The notes beneath the pieces were generated by a model that did not search any database, was not told the origin of the DNA, and was given only the letters and a program-made list of their open reading frames with translations. A stretch of DNA of 50,659 nt, taken from positions 1-50,659 of the forward strand of contig JADLAF010000077.1 of NCBI GenBank assembly GCA_020848375.1. Direction: 5' to 3'. Shown piece after piece: positions 26,763-34,994 of this stretch. This DNA comes from Ignavibacteriaceae bacterium (lineage in GTDB: Bacteria; Bacteroidota; Ignavibacteria; Ignavibacteriales; Ignavibacteriaceae). Both the position numbers and the translations under genes were made by a program. Positions within the stretch are counted from its first letter, which is position 1. Each line of letters opens with the position of its first letter.

Positions 26763-27545
26763 ATGTTTGAAAAATTACTTGAAATAACAACTCTGGCCTC
26801 GGCTTTCGTTAAAGAGCGGGCATTAACTCCTTTCGAGGTGGAATTCAAGACCGGAGAAATGAATCTGGTCACAGAAGCCGATAAAGGTTCGGAGAAGCTC
26901 ATCATTGATTATATTCATAAAAACTTTCCGAGTCACGGAATTCTTGCCGAAGAATCTGGCAGCGAACATCAGTATGCGGAATTCCTTTGGGTGATTGATC
27001 CCCTTGACGGAACAACCAATTTCGCTCACGGACTTCCTCTCTACTCAGTTTCAATTGGAATAATGAAAAACGGCGAAACGATTATGGGGGCAGTCGCTGA
27101 TGTATCACGAGGAATTATATAGTCCTCTGAAAAAGGAAATGGTGCTTATTCGGGAAACAAAAAAATCTCTGTCAGTTCAAGAAACCGGCTTGAAGAGTCA
27201 CTTCTTGTCACGGGATTTCCTTATGATGTCCGCGAACACACAGAACCCATCCTTAGCATTCTCAGTTCTTTTTTAAAGTCATCCCGGGGAATCAGACGTC
27301 TTGGATCGGCCGCGCTTGACTTTTGTTACATTGCTCAGGGAGTTTTTGATGGTTATTGGGAAATGTACCTGAACCCCTGGGATTTCTGCGCCGGGCAACT
27401 TATTGTTGAAGAAGCAGGGGGAACAGTAACCGATTACTCAGGCGAAAGATTAAATCTTCACTCAAAGGAGATTCTCTGTTCAAATGGACTTATCCATCCG
27501 ATCATGAAAAAAATTATCGCAGAGTCACTTGGACGCACTTCATAA
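26763..27545 (+). pseudogene. suhB: Inositol-monophosphatase family gene interrupted by an in-frame TAG
   Basis: The frame encodes a normal 260-position SuhB-type phosphatase but has one TAG at codon 120 (27120-27122). Before it are the metal motifs AEES at 62-65 and DPLDGTTN at 79-86. After it, in the same frame, comes SSEKGNGAYSGNKKI, then GFPYDVRE and the third metal motif NPWDFCAG at about 204-211. Homologues often have Tyr where the stop is (GIIYSAE), so TAT or TAC to TAG is the simplest change. Without read-through the product would lack the third metal site and be inactive. The rest has no other damage, so a very recent mutation or a sequencing error is likely. truA overlaps its end. 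Confidence 0.85.
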
Positions 27546-28272
27546 TTATTCTGTTACCATAGCTTACGACGGCACCAATTACTGCGGCTGGCAGATTCAG
27601 AAAAACGCTGACACTGTGCAGCAAAGGGTAAGAGATGCACTTCAGAAAATTCTGCGTCAGGATGTTACACTCACCGGTGCGGGTCGAACTGATACCGGTG
27701 TTCATGCACTTGGGCAGGTCTCAAATTTCAAAACCGATAAGGTGCTAGATGCATTCCGGTTTCTCTATTCATTAAACTCAATGCTCCCGTTTGATATAGC
27801 TGTCAGAAATTTAAAGGAAGTTCCAATGGACTTTGATGCACGCCACAGTGCTGTTAAGCGGTCATATATTTACGTCATCAATAAACTAAAAGATCCGTTC
27901 CGAAATAAATACAGTTATTTTCTTTACTCACCGCCCGGTGCCGCAGAGTTGAATAAATTCAGTGAGGTGCTGGTCATGAATAATGATTTTGCTTCTTTCA
28001 GCAAAAATGCAGAAAAACAGCCGCACACACTTTGTAATATATACCGTGCCGAGTGGCGTGACTACCGTGATTTTCTGATTTTCGGAATAACAGGCAACCG
28101 CTTCCTTCATGGTATGGTAAGAACCGTGGTTGGGACTCTCATTCGTCTTGCACAGGAGGGGGGCAGTCCGCTTGATTTACAAAACATACTCGACAAACGT
28201 GACAGGAAAGCGGCGCGGGAGGCAGTTCCGGCGAAAGGTCTTTTTTTAAGAAAGGTTTACTATGGAAAATGA
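27529..28272 (+). CDS. truA: tRNA pseudouridine synthase A
   Basis: TruA makes pseudouridine at positions 38-40 of tRNA anticodon arms. The 247-residue length fits. The catalytic Asp is at 55 in GAGRTDTGVHA, preceded by IAYDGTNYCGWQIQ and followed by DARHSAVKRSYIYVI and GNRFLHGMVRTVVGTL. No ATG lies near the conserved start; TTG at 27529 is the best candidate and overlaps the end of the phosphatase gene by 17 bases. The next gene overlaps its end by 11 bases. Confidence 0.94.
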   Translation: MDALHNYSVTIAYDGTNYCGWQIQKNADTVQQRVRDALQKILRQDVTLTGAGRTDTGVHALGQVSNFKTDKVLDAFRFLYSLNSMLPFDIAVRNLKEVPMDFDARHSAVKRSYIYVINKLKDPFRNKYSYFLYSPPGAAELNKFSEVLVMNNDFASFSKNAEKQPHTLCNIYRAEWRDYRDFLIFGITGNRFLHGMVRTVVGTLIRLAQEGGSPLDLQNILDKRDRKAAREAVPAKGLFLRKVYYGK

Positions 28273-28999
28273 TTTTAAGAACAAAGTCGTTCTGATTACA
28301 GGTGGTTCAAGAGGCATTGGAGCGGCCTGTGTTAAAGCATTTCTCAAATACGGTGCCAGGGTCTATTTCACCTATCGGAATAAGAAGAAGGATAACTTAT
28401 GGCTGTTACCCGCAACAGGACTAAGAGTTAATCTGGATGAAGAAGATGAGATAGTTTCAGCCGTTAAAAAAATTCAAAAAATGGAAAAACGAATTGATGT
28501 GCTTGTAAACAACGCCGGAATCTGGACGGAAGGAACTGCCGATGCGATGTCAACAAAAGTCTGGGAAGAAACTCAGCGCATAAATATGACTGCATCGTTT
28601 ATCTTTTGCCGGGAAGTCCTGCCCGCTATGAAAAGTCAGCGCGAAGGTAAAATTATTTTTATTTCATCAACTGCCGGTCAGCGCGGTGAAGCATTTCATT
28701 CACATTATGCAGCATCAAAGGGAGCCATGATTTCATTCACAAAATCACTGGCGGCAGAAGTCGGCTCTTATAACATAAATGTTAACTGCGTTGCTCCGGG
28801 CTGGGTATATACCGATATGAGTATGTCAGCGTTCACGAATGAAGAATCGCTGAGAAAAATACTGGACGGAATTCCGCTTGGTCGCATCGCGACGGCTGAC
28901 GATATCGCAGGACCGGTTCTCTTTCTGGCAAGCCGGCTAAGCCGTCACCTTCAGGGTGAAATTCTGAATGTCAACGGAGGGAGTGTTCTTTGCGGATAG
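28262..28999 (+). CDS. Short-chain dehydrogenase/reductase (FabG-like SDR)
   Basis: This 245-residue classical SDR has TGGSRGIG (13-20) for NAD(P) binding, NNAG at 83-86, the active-site Ser at about 135-136 and YAASK with Tyr149 and Lys153. The C-terminal half has VNCVAPGWVYTDM and the terminal ILNVNGGSVLCG. It resembles 3-oxoacyl-ACP reductases, but nothing nearby fixes the substrate. A 14-base direct repeat spans its stop codon. Confidence 0.9.
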   Translation: MENDFKNKVVLITGGSRGIGAACVKAFLKYGARVYFTYRNKKKDNLWLLPATGLRVNLDEEDEIVSAVKKIQKMEKRIDVLVNNAGIWTEGTADAMSTKVWEETQRINMTASFIFCREVLPAMKSQREGKIIFISSTAGQRGEAFHSHYAASKGAMISFTKSLAAEVGSYNINVNCVAPGWVYTDMSMSAFTNEESLRKILDGIPLGRIATADDIAGPVLFLASRLSRHLQGEILNVNGGSVLCG

Positions 29000-29017
29000 G
29001 GATGTGTTCTTTGCGGA
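28983..29017 (+). repeat. 14-base direct repeat flanking the SDR stop codon
   Basis: GTGTTCTTTGCGGA occurs at 28983-28996 and again at 29004-29017, 21 bases apart, with the TAG stop between. The second copy, in frame after the stop, would read CVLCG like the real C-terminus, so it looks like a small local duplication. Confidence 0.75.
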
Positions 29018-29042
29018 AAATTAAGTGTTATATAAATGCAGT

Positions 29043-29570
29043 ATGACTGAATTTCTTTCTTCACTTCATCCTAAAATGGTGCATTTCCCGGTGGCGCTGC
29101 TCTTCACTGCCGGTTTTCTTGAACTGATTGCGATGGTCTGTCGGAAAAAGTTCATTGAAAACGCTGCGCTTCTTCTGCTTATCTTAGGAGTAGTAAGCTC
29201 AATTGCAGCATTGCTGACAGGCGAACAGGCGGCACTTCAGGCAAAAGAACTGATGGAAGTAAATAGTCCGGCTTATAAGTTTTACCTGAGTGAAATTCAA
29301 AAACACGAAGACTCAGCGACACTGGTGGTTTGGATATTTACTTTTCTTTTACTGCTTCGCGGATGGATGTTCATTAAAATAACCGTACGCCGCCAAATAG
29401 TCCGGTCTTCAGGATTGATTAAAATAATTTCCGCAGTTCTTGTTCTCACCGGATTTTATTTTCTCTACCTCACAGGAGAACTCGGCGGTCGGCTGGTTTA
29501 TAAACATGGCATCGGCACTGAATTATTTAAGCCGGCTGACGAACTGAGGGACTCTATTGGAAAAGAATAG
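29043..29570 (+). CDS. DUF2231 family membrane protein
   Basis: The 175-residue protein matches DUF2231: an N-terminal SLHPKMVHFPVALLFTAGFLEL, then GVVSSIAALLTGEQAA and four membrane segments. In other bacteria the family is found near cytochromes and photosynthetic reaction-centre genes, and haem binding has been suggested but not shown. I prefer the ATG at 29043 because the conserved part begins there; GTG at 29025 would add six residues. Its last 14 bases overlap the next gene. Confidence 0.82.
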   Translation: MTEFLSSLHPKMVHFPVALLFTAGFLELIAMVCRKKFIENAALLLLILGVVSSIAALLTGEQAALQAKELMEVNSPAYKFYLSEIQKHEDSATLVVWIFTFLLLLRGWMFIKITVRRQIVRSSGLIKIISAVLVLTGFYFLYLTGELGGRLVYKHGIGTELFKPADELRDSIGKE

Positions 29571-30333
29571 TGAACCAAACTCGGTACGTATTCCGGTATT
29601 TATTTTTGTCATTCTTCTCGCCTGGGGGCTGCATATTGCAGAAGTTTCACCCCTTTTCAGTCTTCTCGGGTTTCGGATATATATCCCCTTTTTGCCATTG
29701 TTATATATTATCTATCTGCGGTTCAGAGCCGGGGGAAACTTCAGATTTAAGCCCTTCCCGTGGAAATCCGCCTTAGTTATTATAGCTGGTAATCTCATGA
29801 TTGCGGGGGGCGGTTGGTTCTCCGGGCTTCTCAAATTCAGGCTGCCTGAATTTCACTTCGAACTGGCTGCTTCATCACTCGTTGACTTCCCTGTTTATTT
29901 TATCTGGTGTCTCCCTCTTTTTTCTCTGATTTGGTTTGGTCTTTTTCATAAATCAGATGATCTTAAAAAAAAAATTGGCGGCGCACTTTTTCTGCTGCTT
30001 GCCTTTTCACCTCAGATTTATGCGGAAGCGACCGGCTTAAAAGGTTTTTTACCTGCCATTCTCCTTATAACTATTTTAACAGCCCTGACCGGCATCAGTA
30101 TTTTTTCAAAATCCATGCTTCATTTTGCATTGTTTTCGTTCACAACCGGCTGGATTCTGCTTATATGCTTTGGTACTGAACACAAACTTTTGCTAAACAC
30201 ATTCCTCGCCTACCGCTACGATAACTGGGATGGATTCTTTATGGCAAAGGATGAGGTAATTAATTATTTCAGAACGGGCGGTCTGCTGTTTTCACTTTTA
30301 GTCTCTGGCATTCTGTATAAGAGAATCAATTAA
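29557..30333 (+). CDS. Unknown polytopic membrane protein
   Basis: No family is recognised. The 258-residue protein has about seven hydrophobic helices and a short basic C-terminus (LYKRIN). The segment FLAYRYDNWDGFFMAKDEVINYF between the last two helices is the only long polar stretch and could face the periplasm. The start is TTG inside the previous gene, as no ATG lies before residue 80. Overlap with the DUF2231 gene suggests the two are made together. Confidence 0.72.
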   Translation: MEKNSEPNSVRIPVFIFVILLAWGLHIAEVSPLFSLLGFRIYIPFLPLLYIIYLRFRAGGNFRFKPFPWKSALVIIAGNLMIAGGGWFSGLLKFRLPEFHFELAASSLVDFPVYFIWCLPLFSLIWFGLFHKSDDLKKKIGGALFLLLAFSPQIYAEATGLKGFLPAILLITILTALTGISIFSKSMLHFALFSFTTGWILLICFGTEHKLLLNTFLAYRYDNWDGFFMAKDEVINYFRTGGLLFSLLVSGILYKRIN

Positions 30334-30409
30334 TGCTGCTTTACGAGCATTAGTTATGCATACGGGATTTACGTATTTTCCATTTTACAAATTTTAAATC
30401 CCCGGTTTC

Positions 30410-31714
30410 ATGAAGCGAATTTTTGTTATAGCGATTTTCCTCCTGATTAATGCTGTGCTGTTTCCGCAGCAGCATTTATTTGAAACTATCCTTCGAATGA
30501 AGGACTCTGTTAAATTTGAAAATATTGTCAGCCATATTACCAACCTTCAGTACGCAGGGGGTTATTACAGCAGAGTTAATTTTACTCCTGGTAATGATTC
30601 AGCTTTTGTCTATCTCCGTGATCAGTTTCAGCTTCTTACTAAAAACGGCACGGTAACCATTGACACTTTTTATATATCAAGTGCCACGCCTCCCCTAAAT
30701 ACACAACCACTGTTTAATGTAACCGCTACTATTAAAGGAACCGAGGACTCTTCGAAATACTATCTTATCGGTGCTCATTACGATGCCTCTGCAAGCCGGA
30801 TGGGCTCAACGGTCTGGAATCAGCAGTGGAGAACTCTTAAAGCCCCTGGGGCAGATGACAACGCTTCTGGGGTTGCCGCACTCCTTGAAATGATCAGAAT
30901 ATTGAGTGATACCTCAAATGGTTACCGCCCTCTTTACACTCTTAAACTCACCGCGTTCGGAGCCGAGGAAACCGGTCCGGCTTATTCAAGCAATCATCAT
31001 GGGAGCAAATATATGGCAGCCCGTGCCTCTGAAAACGGACAGCACCTGCAGGGGATGATTTCCTTTGATATGGTTGGCTATAACAATAATTATCTTTTTA
31101 CTTCGGTTGTTTCAAACTCCGCTTCAAGTTTTCTCGCAAATAATCTGAGAGAGGCAAATACCCTATTTGACGTAGGACTGCTCATGGGAAGTCTGGTTTC
31201 ATCATCAGCCACCTATAGCGACCATCAGTCGTTTTGGGATGCCGGGTATCAGGCACTGTTGGTAATAGAAAACGCACCGCCATGGAATAACGGTCCTTTT
31301 TATACTGCAAATCCTTATTACCATACTTCATCAGATACGCTTGAAACGCTTAATCTCAATCTAATTAGATCAGTTACACAACTAAACCTGACTGCTCTGG
31401 CGGCATTTGGCTCACATCTTTCGACTGATATCCGTGATGTAAAAAAGGGACCAGCTTCTTATGAATTGATAGAAATTTATCCTAATCCGTTCAACGGACA
31501 GGCAAAAATCAGATTTTCGGTGAAAAATGACGGAGTGGTAAACCTTAAGGTATTTTCTGTTACAGGAAACGAAGTATTTTCTGAGATGGTAGAAATAACG
31601 AGCGGATTGAATGAAATTCCCCTTAGCGGAGAAAATTTTAGCAGCGGTGTCTATTTAGTGAGTCTGTCCGGGCGGGATTTTGCCTTGAAGTCAAAATTTA
31701 TCCTGCTTAAATAA
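30410..31714 (+). CDS. M28 family zinc peptidase with type IX secretion sorting domain
   Basis: The 434-residue secreted peptidase has a signal peptide (1-19), then an M28 catalytic domain. Zinc ligands are His123 in IGAHYDA, Asp in PGADDNASGVAALLE, the Glu pair in GAEETGP, Asp in DMVGY and His in YSDHQSFWDAG. Residues about 355-434 are a Por/T9SS type A C-terminal sorting domain, beginning EIYPNPFNGQAKIRF and ending ALKSKFILLK. It is expected to leave the cell or be anchored at its surface. A signal peptide plus C-terminal signal implies a type IX secretion machine in this organism. Confidence 0.93.
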   Translation: MKRIFVIAIFLLINAVLFPQQHLFETILRMKDSVKFENIVSHITNLQYAGGYYSRVNFTPGNDSAFVYLRDQFQLLTKNGTVTIDTFYISSATPPLNTQPLFNVTATIKGTEDSSKYYLIGAHYDASASRMGSTVWNQQWRTLKAPGADDNASGVAALLEMIRILSDTSNGYRPLYTLKLTAFGAEETGPAYSSNHHGSKYMAARASENGQHLQGMISFDMVGYNNNYLFTSVVSNSASSFLANNLREANTLFDVGLLMGSLVSSSATYSDHQSFWDAGYQALLVIENAPPWNNGPFYTANPYYHTSSDTLETLNLNLIRSVTQLNLTALAAFGSHLSTDIRDVKKGPASYELIEIYPNPFNGQAKIRFSVKNDGVVNLKVFSVTGNEVFSEMVEITSGLNEIPLSGENFSSGVYLVSLSGRDFALKSKFILLK

Positions 31715-31723
31715 AAATACTCC

Positions 31724-31746
31724 GCTCCGCCAACCCCTGGCGGAGC
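31724..31746 (-). terminator. Terminator between convergent genes
   Basis: GCTCCGCCA (31724-31732) pairs with TGGCGGAGC (31738-31746) around a five-base loop. On the minus strand it is followed by GGAG and then TATTTTTATTT, so it best serves the small leftward gene, although it may also stop transcripts from the M28 gene. Confidence 0.72.
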
Positions 31747-31762
31747 AGAATTATTACCACTT

Positions 31763-32038
31763 TTAGCGGTATCTTAAATCAACTATTCTTGCAGCACCAG
31801 GTACAACCTGGAATCCGGCAGAAGCAGCGCTATCAATCGTCATGGTATAAACTTTTTCCGGAGATTTATATTCAGTCGGCTGATAATAGTTTTTCTGAAC
31901 CCTTATTCCGGGAATGGCAGTTACTGAAGTTCTTTTTGTGCTTTTCATTTTGTACACCAAATATGCTGTTAAAACTGAGAAGATACCGCCGCCAACAACC
32001 AGCACAGATACAAGAGCAAATACTTCTGATAATTCCAT
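31763..32038 (-). CDS. Unknown small membrane-anchored protein, 91 residues
   Basis: One membrane segment (about 7-29) is followed by a basic stretch (KMKSTKRTS) and a polar tail rich in Tyr, Ser and Thr. The topology is therefore N-out/C-in by the positive-inside rule. AAGAAGG lies six bases before the ATG. No family is recognised. It stands alone between the M28 peptidase and the haem lipoprotein, with its own terminator. Confidence 0.72.
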   Translation of the reverse strand: MELSEVFALVSVLVVGGGIFSVLTAYLVYKMKSTKRTSVTAIPGIRVQKNYYQPTEYKSPEKVYTMTIDSAASAGFQVVPGAARIVDLRYR

Positions 32039-32288
32039 TGGTAACCTTCTTAATTGATTATTAAATACACTTAAATATAGTTATCCAATAAGTATGCCAA
32101 TTGATAAAACCAAAAAAATCGCGGTAAGCGATGATTTAATGCGGGTGGAGTGTACTAGAACGATATACTGTATTAAAATGATACATGGGGTGGAAAGCAA
32201 ATCTGCCACTTAATATCGGTGAGTTAATAAATTCGCGGGGCTAAATAAAAACCATTGACCAATAAAATGAAAGGGCTTAACTTTACGG

Positions 32289-32699
32289 ATGAAAAAACTT
32301 ATCCATTCAATCATTCTGATATCTGTTTTCGCCGGACTTCTTGTTTCCTCCGGCTGCGATGATACTAATAATACCGCTGAACTCGATAATATTATCATCC
32401 CAGCATCAGGAGTAAGTTTCCGCAGGCATATTCAACCGGTTTTTGATTTAAAGTGTAACAACGCTGGCTGCCATAATGATGCAGACCGCGCCGGAGGTAT
32501 TGTTCTGACCTCACATCAGAACGTCACTGCTGATTTTGATGTTGTTTTCCCTGGTGAACCTGACAACAGCCGCTTAGTTCAGTCTATAAGAGGTATGACT
32601 CTTTATCCTATGCCCCCGTTAAACTATTATCCCCTGACTAAGAATCAAATAGAGGGAATTACCACTTGGGTCAGGGAGGGTGCCAAAGATCTGCCATGA
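32289..32699 (+). CDS. Lipoprotein with a c-type-cytochrome-like haem site (C-x4-C-H)
   Basis: The 136-residue protein has a lipoprotein leader ending VSSGC with Cys23 as the lipid site. It then carries a cytochrome-c-like domain related to the planctomycete-cytochrome (PSCyt) type: LKCNNAGCHND at 54-64, GGIVLTSHQNV, VVFPGEPDNSRLVQSI, YPMPP with Met108 as a possible sixth ligand, and IEGITTWVREGAKD. The haem motif is C56-x4-C61-H62, not the usual C-x2-C-H. It may bind haem in the periplasm, but covalent attachment is not certain. Confidence 0.82.
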   Translation: MKKLIHSIILISVFAGLLVSSGCDDTNNTAELDNIIIPASGVSFRRHIQPVFDLKCNNAGCHNDADRAGGIVLTSHQNVTADFDVVFPGEPDNSRLVQSIRGMTLYPMPPLNYYPLTKNQIEGITTWVREGAKDLP

Positions 32700-32708
32700 C
32701 CGGCAGTT

Positions 32709-33695
32709 CTAAATCCATCCTTCCTTTTTGTACCAAGCACATGTCTGTTCAATCCCCTGCTCAATTGAAATTTCCTGCCTGAATCCGAAATCACGGTATG
32801 CTTTATCGCTGTCACAAATCCAGTGACTCTGGGTCAGATCCCGTGCTTTTTCGATATTCAGCGTTGCAGCTTTACTGCTGAAAAGTGATAAAAACTGTGC
32901 AATTGCAGCAATAGTAAAAACAATGGCGTGGGGCACCGGTATGGTAAGTGCTTTCTTCTTAAGAACCCCGGAAGTAACAGCACCAATTTCTTTCCAAGTG
33001 TAGAACTTCGATGAAGAAATGAAATATATATTTCTTTTTGACTTTTCTGCCTCCGCTGCCATAATGAGTCCCCTAACCAAATCACTGACGTGGATGAGAC
33101 TTACTTTCTTCTGGTCAAAGCCAACAGATGTTGTAATGCCTTTTGAGAATGTGTTAAAATATATAAATATCTCAGTATCCCTCTCCCCATATACGGCCGG
33201 AGCCCGGCAGATGGTTATGGGAAGTTTATCTATATATCTCTGAGCGGTAAGTTCCTGCTCCCGCTTGCTTCTTCCGTAGGTTGTTAACGGGTGGCATTCC
33301 ATTTCCTCTGTTACCGCCCTGCCATCCAGGGAAGGACCCGCTGCCGTCTGAGAACTTACAATCAGCACACGCTTCAAAGTGTTGGCGGCGGTTATGGCTG
33401 CTTCAAGAAGGGTTTCAGTGGCCTCAACATTCCCCTTAAAATATCCTTCCGGATTTTTCGATTTGACAACTCCGGCCACGTGATAGAGGTAATCCGCCCC
33501 ATGAAGCACTTTTTCCAGTGCATTCTTGTTCTCAAGTCCAATTGGATGAAGCTCAATCGGCTTATCAGCAAGCCATTTCAAGTCACTTGACTTTCGGACG
33601 ATGCACCGGATGTGATACCCTTTTTCGAGGAGCATATCAACCAGATGACTTCCTACAAACCCGTTTCCACCTGTTACAACAGCTATTTTATTCAT
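32709..33695 (-). CDS. NAD-dependent epimerase/dehydratase family protein (possible ceramide reductase)
   Basis: The 328-residue extended SDR has the nucleotide motif TGGNGFVG at 8-15 and the catalytic Tyr140 and Lys144 in TYGRSKREQE. A hydrophobic stretch near 240-260 (PHAIVFTIAAIAQFLSLF) may tie it to the membrane. I chose the ATG at 33695, with AAAGGA just upstream; another ATG at 33725 adds unconserved residues. It is divergent to the serine-palmitoyltransferase-like gene. Such epimerase-like enzymes act as CerR (oxidised ceramide reduction) in known bacterial sphingolipid loci, so this is a fair hypothesis, but other substrates are possible. Confidence 0.82.
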   Translation of the reverse strand: MNKIAVVTGGNGFVGSHLVDMLLEKGYHIRCIVRKSSDLKWLADKPIELHPIGLENKNALEKVLHGADYLYHVAGVVKSKNPEGYFKGNVEATETLLEAAITAANTLKRVLIVSSQTAAGPSLDGRAVTEEMECHPLTTYGRSKREQELTAQRYIDKLPITICRAPAVYGERDTEIFIYFNTFSKGITTSVGFDQKKVSLIHVSDLVRGLIMAAEAEKSKRNIYFISSSKFYTWKEIGAVTSGVLKKKALTIPVPHAIVFTIAAIAQFLSLFSSKAATLNIEKARDLTQSHWICDSDKAYRDFGFRQEISIEQGIEQTCAWYKKEGWI

Positions 33696-33800
33696 TTTCC
33701 TTTGAATTCGGTCTCTATTGTTCAAAATTTTAAAATTGATTTACCAAAATAATCTTTATATTTGAAAGTTTTTCTATACGATATTACTTCGGAGGAGTAT

Positions 33801-34994
33801 TTGGATCTCTTTAAAAAATGTCATGATTTCACCCGGGCCGATGAAATAAAGGCCATGGACTTATATCCTTACTTTCGTCCTATACAGGAAAATGAAGGAC
33901 CGGTTGTCCAGATTGAGGGTCGAAAGGTGGTAATGGCCGGCTCGAATAATTATCTCGGTCTTACTTCGCACCCAAAGGTTAAAGAAGCTGCGATTAAAGC
34001 TATTGAGAAGTATGGTACTGGCTGCTCAGGTTCACGTTACCTGACAGGCACCATTGATCTTCACAATGAACTTGAATATCGTCTGGCAAAGTTCTTTAAT
34101 AAACCGGCCGTTCTTCTTTATTCAACCGGATATCAGACCGCACAGGGCATCATCCCCACGCTGGTGAATCGCGGCGAATATGTTGTCTCAGACAGAGATA
34201 ACCACGCCTGCATAGTTGCCGGAAACCTGATGGCACGGGGCGCAACCGCTGAGATCGTCCGGTATAAACACAATGACATGAATGACCTCGAAAGGGTTAT
34301 GAAGAAACTCCCGCTCGAGGCAGCTAAATTATTGGTTAGTGATGGTGTTTTCTCAACAGGCGGTGAAATTGTTGACTTGAAGACCCTGAACTCACTTGCA
34401 AAAAAATATAACGCAAAGGTACTTATTGACGATGCACATGCGACCGGAGTAATAGGCAAAGGCGGCAGAGGCACAGCTAGTGAATTTGACCTTGAAGATG
34501 AAATTGACCTGACCATGGGAACCTTCAGTAAAACATTTGCCTCTCTGGGCGGATTTGTTGCCGGTGAAGAACGAGTAATTAACTTTCTGAAGCACTCATC
34601 ACCTGCTCTTATATTCAGTGCCTCACCAACCCCGGCCTCTGTGGCGGCAGCACTGGCAGCGCTCACCATCCTTGAAGCTGAACCTGAGCGCGTAACAAAG
34701 CTTATCCGAAATGCAACGAAAGTAAGAACAGAACTAAAGGAAGCCGGCTTTAATGTGGTTGACGGAAGAACCGCTATTGTTCCGGTAATTGTCGGAAGCG
34801 ATGAACTTGCCTTCCAGATGTGGCGTCTGCTTTACGAAGCAGGTGTTTTTGTTAATGTATTTATCTCCCCCGGCGTTCCGCAGGGACGTCAGATGATGAG
34901 AACAAGCTATATGTCCACCCATGAAGATGAACATCTTGACTACATTATTGATACTTTCAAAAAAACCGGGAAACAGTTAGGACTAATTGAATGA
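33801..34994 (+). CDS. spt: Serine palmitoyltransferase-like alpha-oxoamine synthase
   Basis: This PLP enzyme of about 397 residues condenses an amino acid with an acyl-CoA. It resembles bacterial serine palmitoyltransferase: [53 protein letters not shown] and the PLP Lys in [12 protein letters not shown] (residue 244 from this start). The start is TTG at 33801, because GGAGG lies five bases upstream and the length then fits known enzymes. A longer TTG-started frame from 33762 has no ribosome site. BioF and KBL are relatives, but the N-terminal FRPIQ motif favours SPT. It overlaps the acyltransferase gene by four bases. Confidence 0.86.
   Translation: MDLFKKCHDFTRADEIKAMDLYPYFRPIQENEGPVVQIEGRKVVMAGSNNYLGLTSHPKVKEAAIKAIEKYGTGCSGSRYLTGTIDLHNELEYRLAKFFNKPAVLLYSTGYQTAQGIIPTLVNRGEYVVSDRDNHACIVAGNLMARGATAEIVRYKHNDMNDLERVMKKLPLEAAKLLVSDGVFSTGGEIVDLKTLNSLAKKYNAKVLIDDAHATGVIGKGGRGTASEFDLEDEIDLTMGTFSKTFASLGGFVAGEERVINFLKHSSPALIFSASPTPASVAAALAALTILEAEPERVTKLIRNATKVRTELKEAGFNVVDGRTAIVPVIVGSDELAFQMWRLLYEAGVFVNVFISPGVPQGRQMMRTSYMSTHEDEHLDYIIDTFKKTGKQLGLIE

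Noticed and set aside
27120-27122. Pyrrolysine insertion at the TAG in the phosphatase gene
   Set aside because: No pyl genes or tRNA-CUA are in the window, SuhB-type enzymes do not need pyrrolysine, and a Tyr-to-stop change explains it.
32094-32213. A 39-residue frame starting with MPIDKTKKIAV
   Set aside because: It has no ribosome site, and no similarity or context supports it.
33762-33800. Longer N-terminus for the serine-palmitoyltransferase-like protein
   Set aside because: It has no ribosome site, while TTG at 33801 follows GGAGG at five bases and gives the family's normal length.
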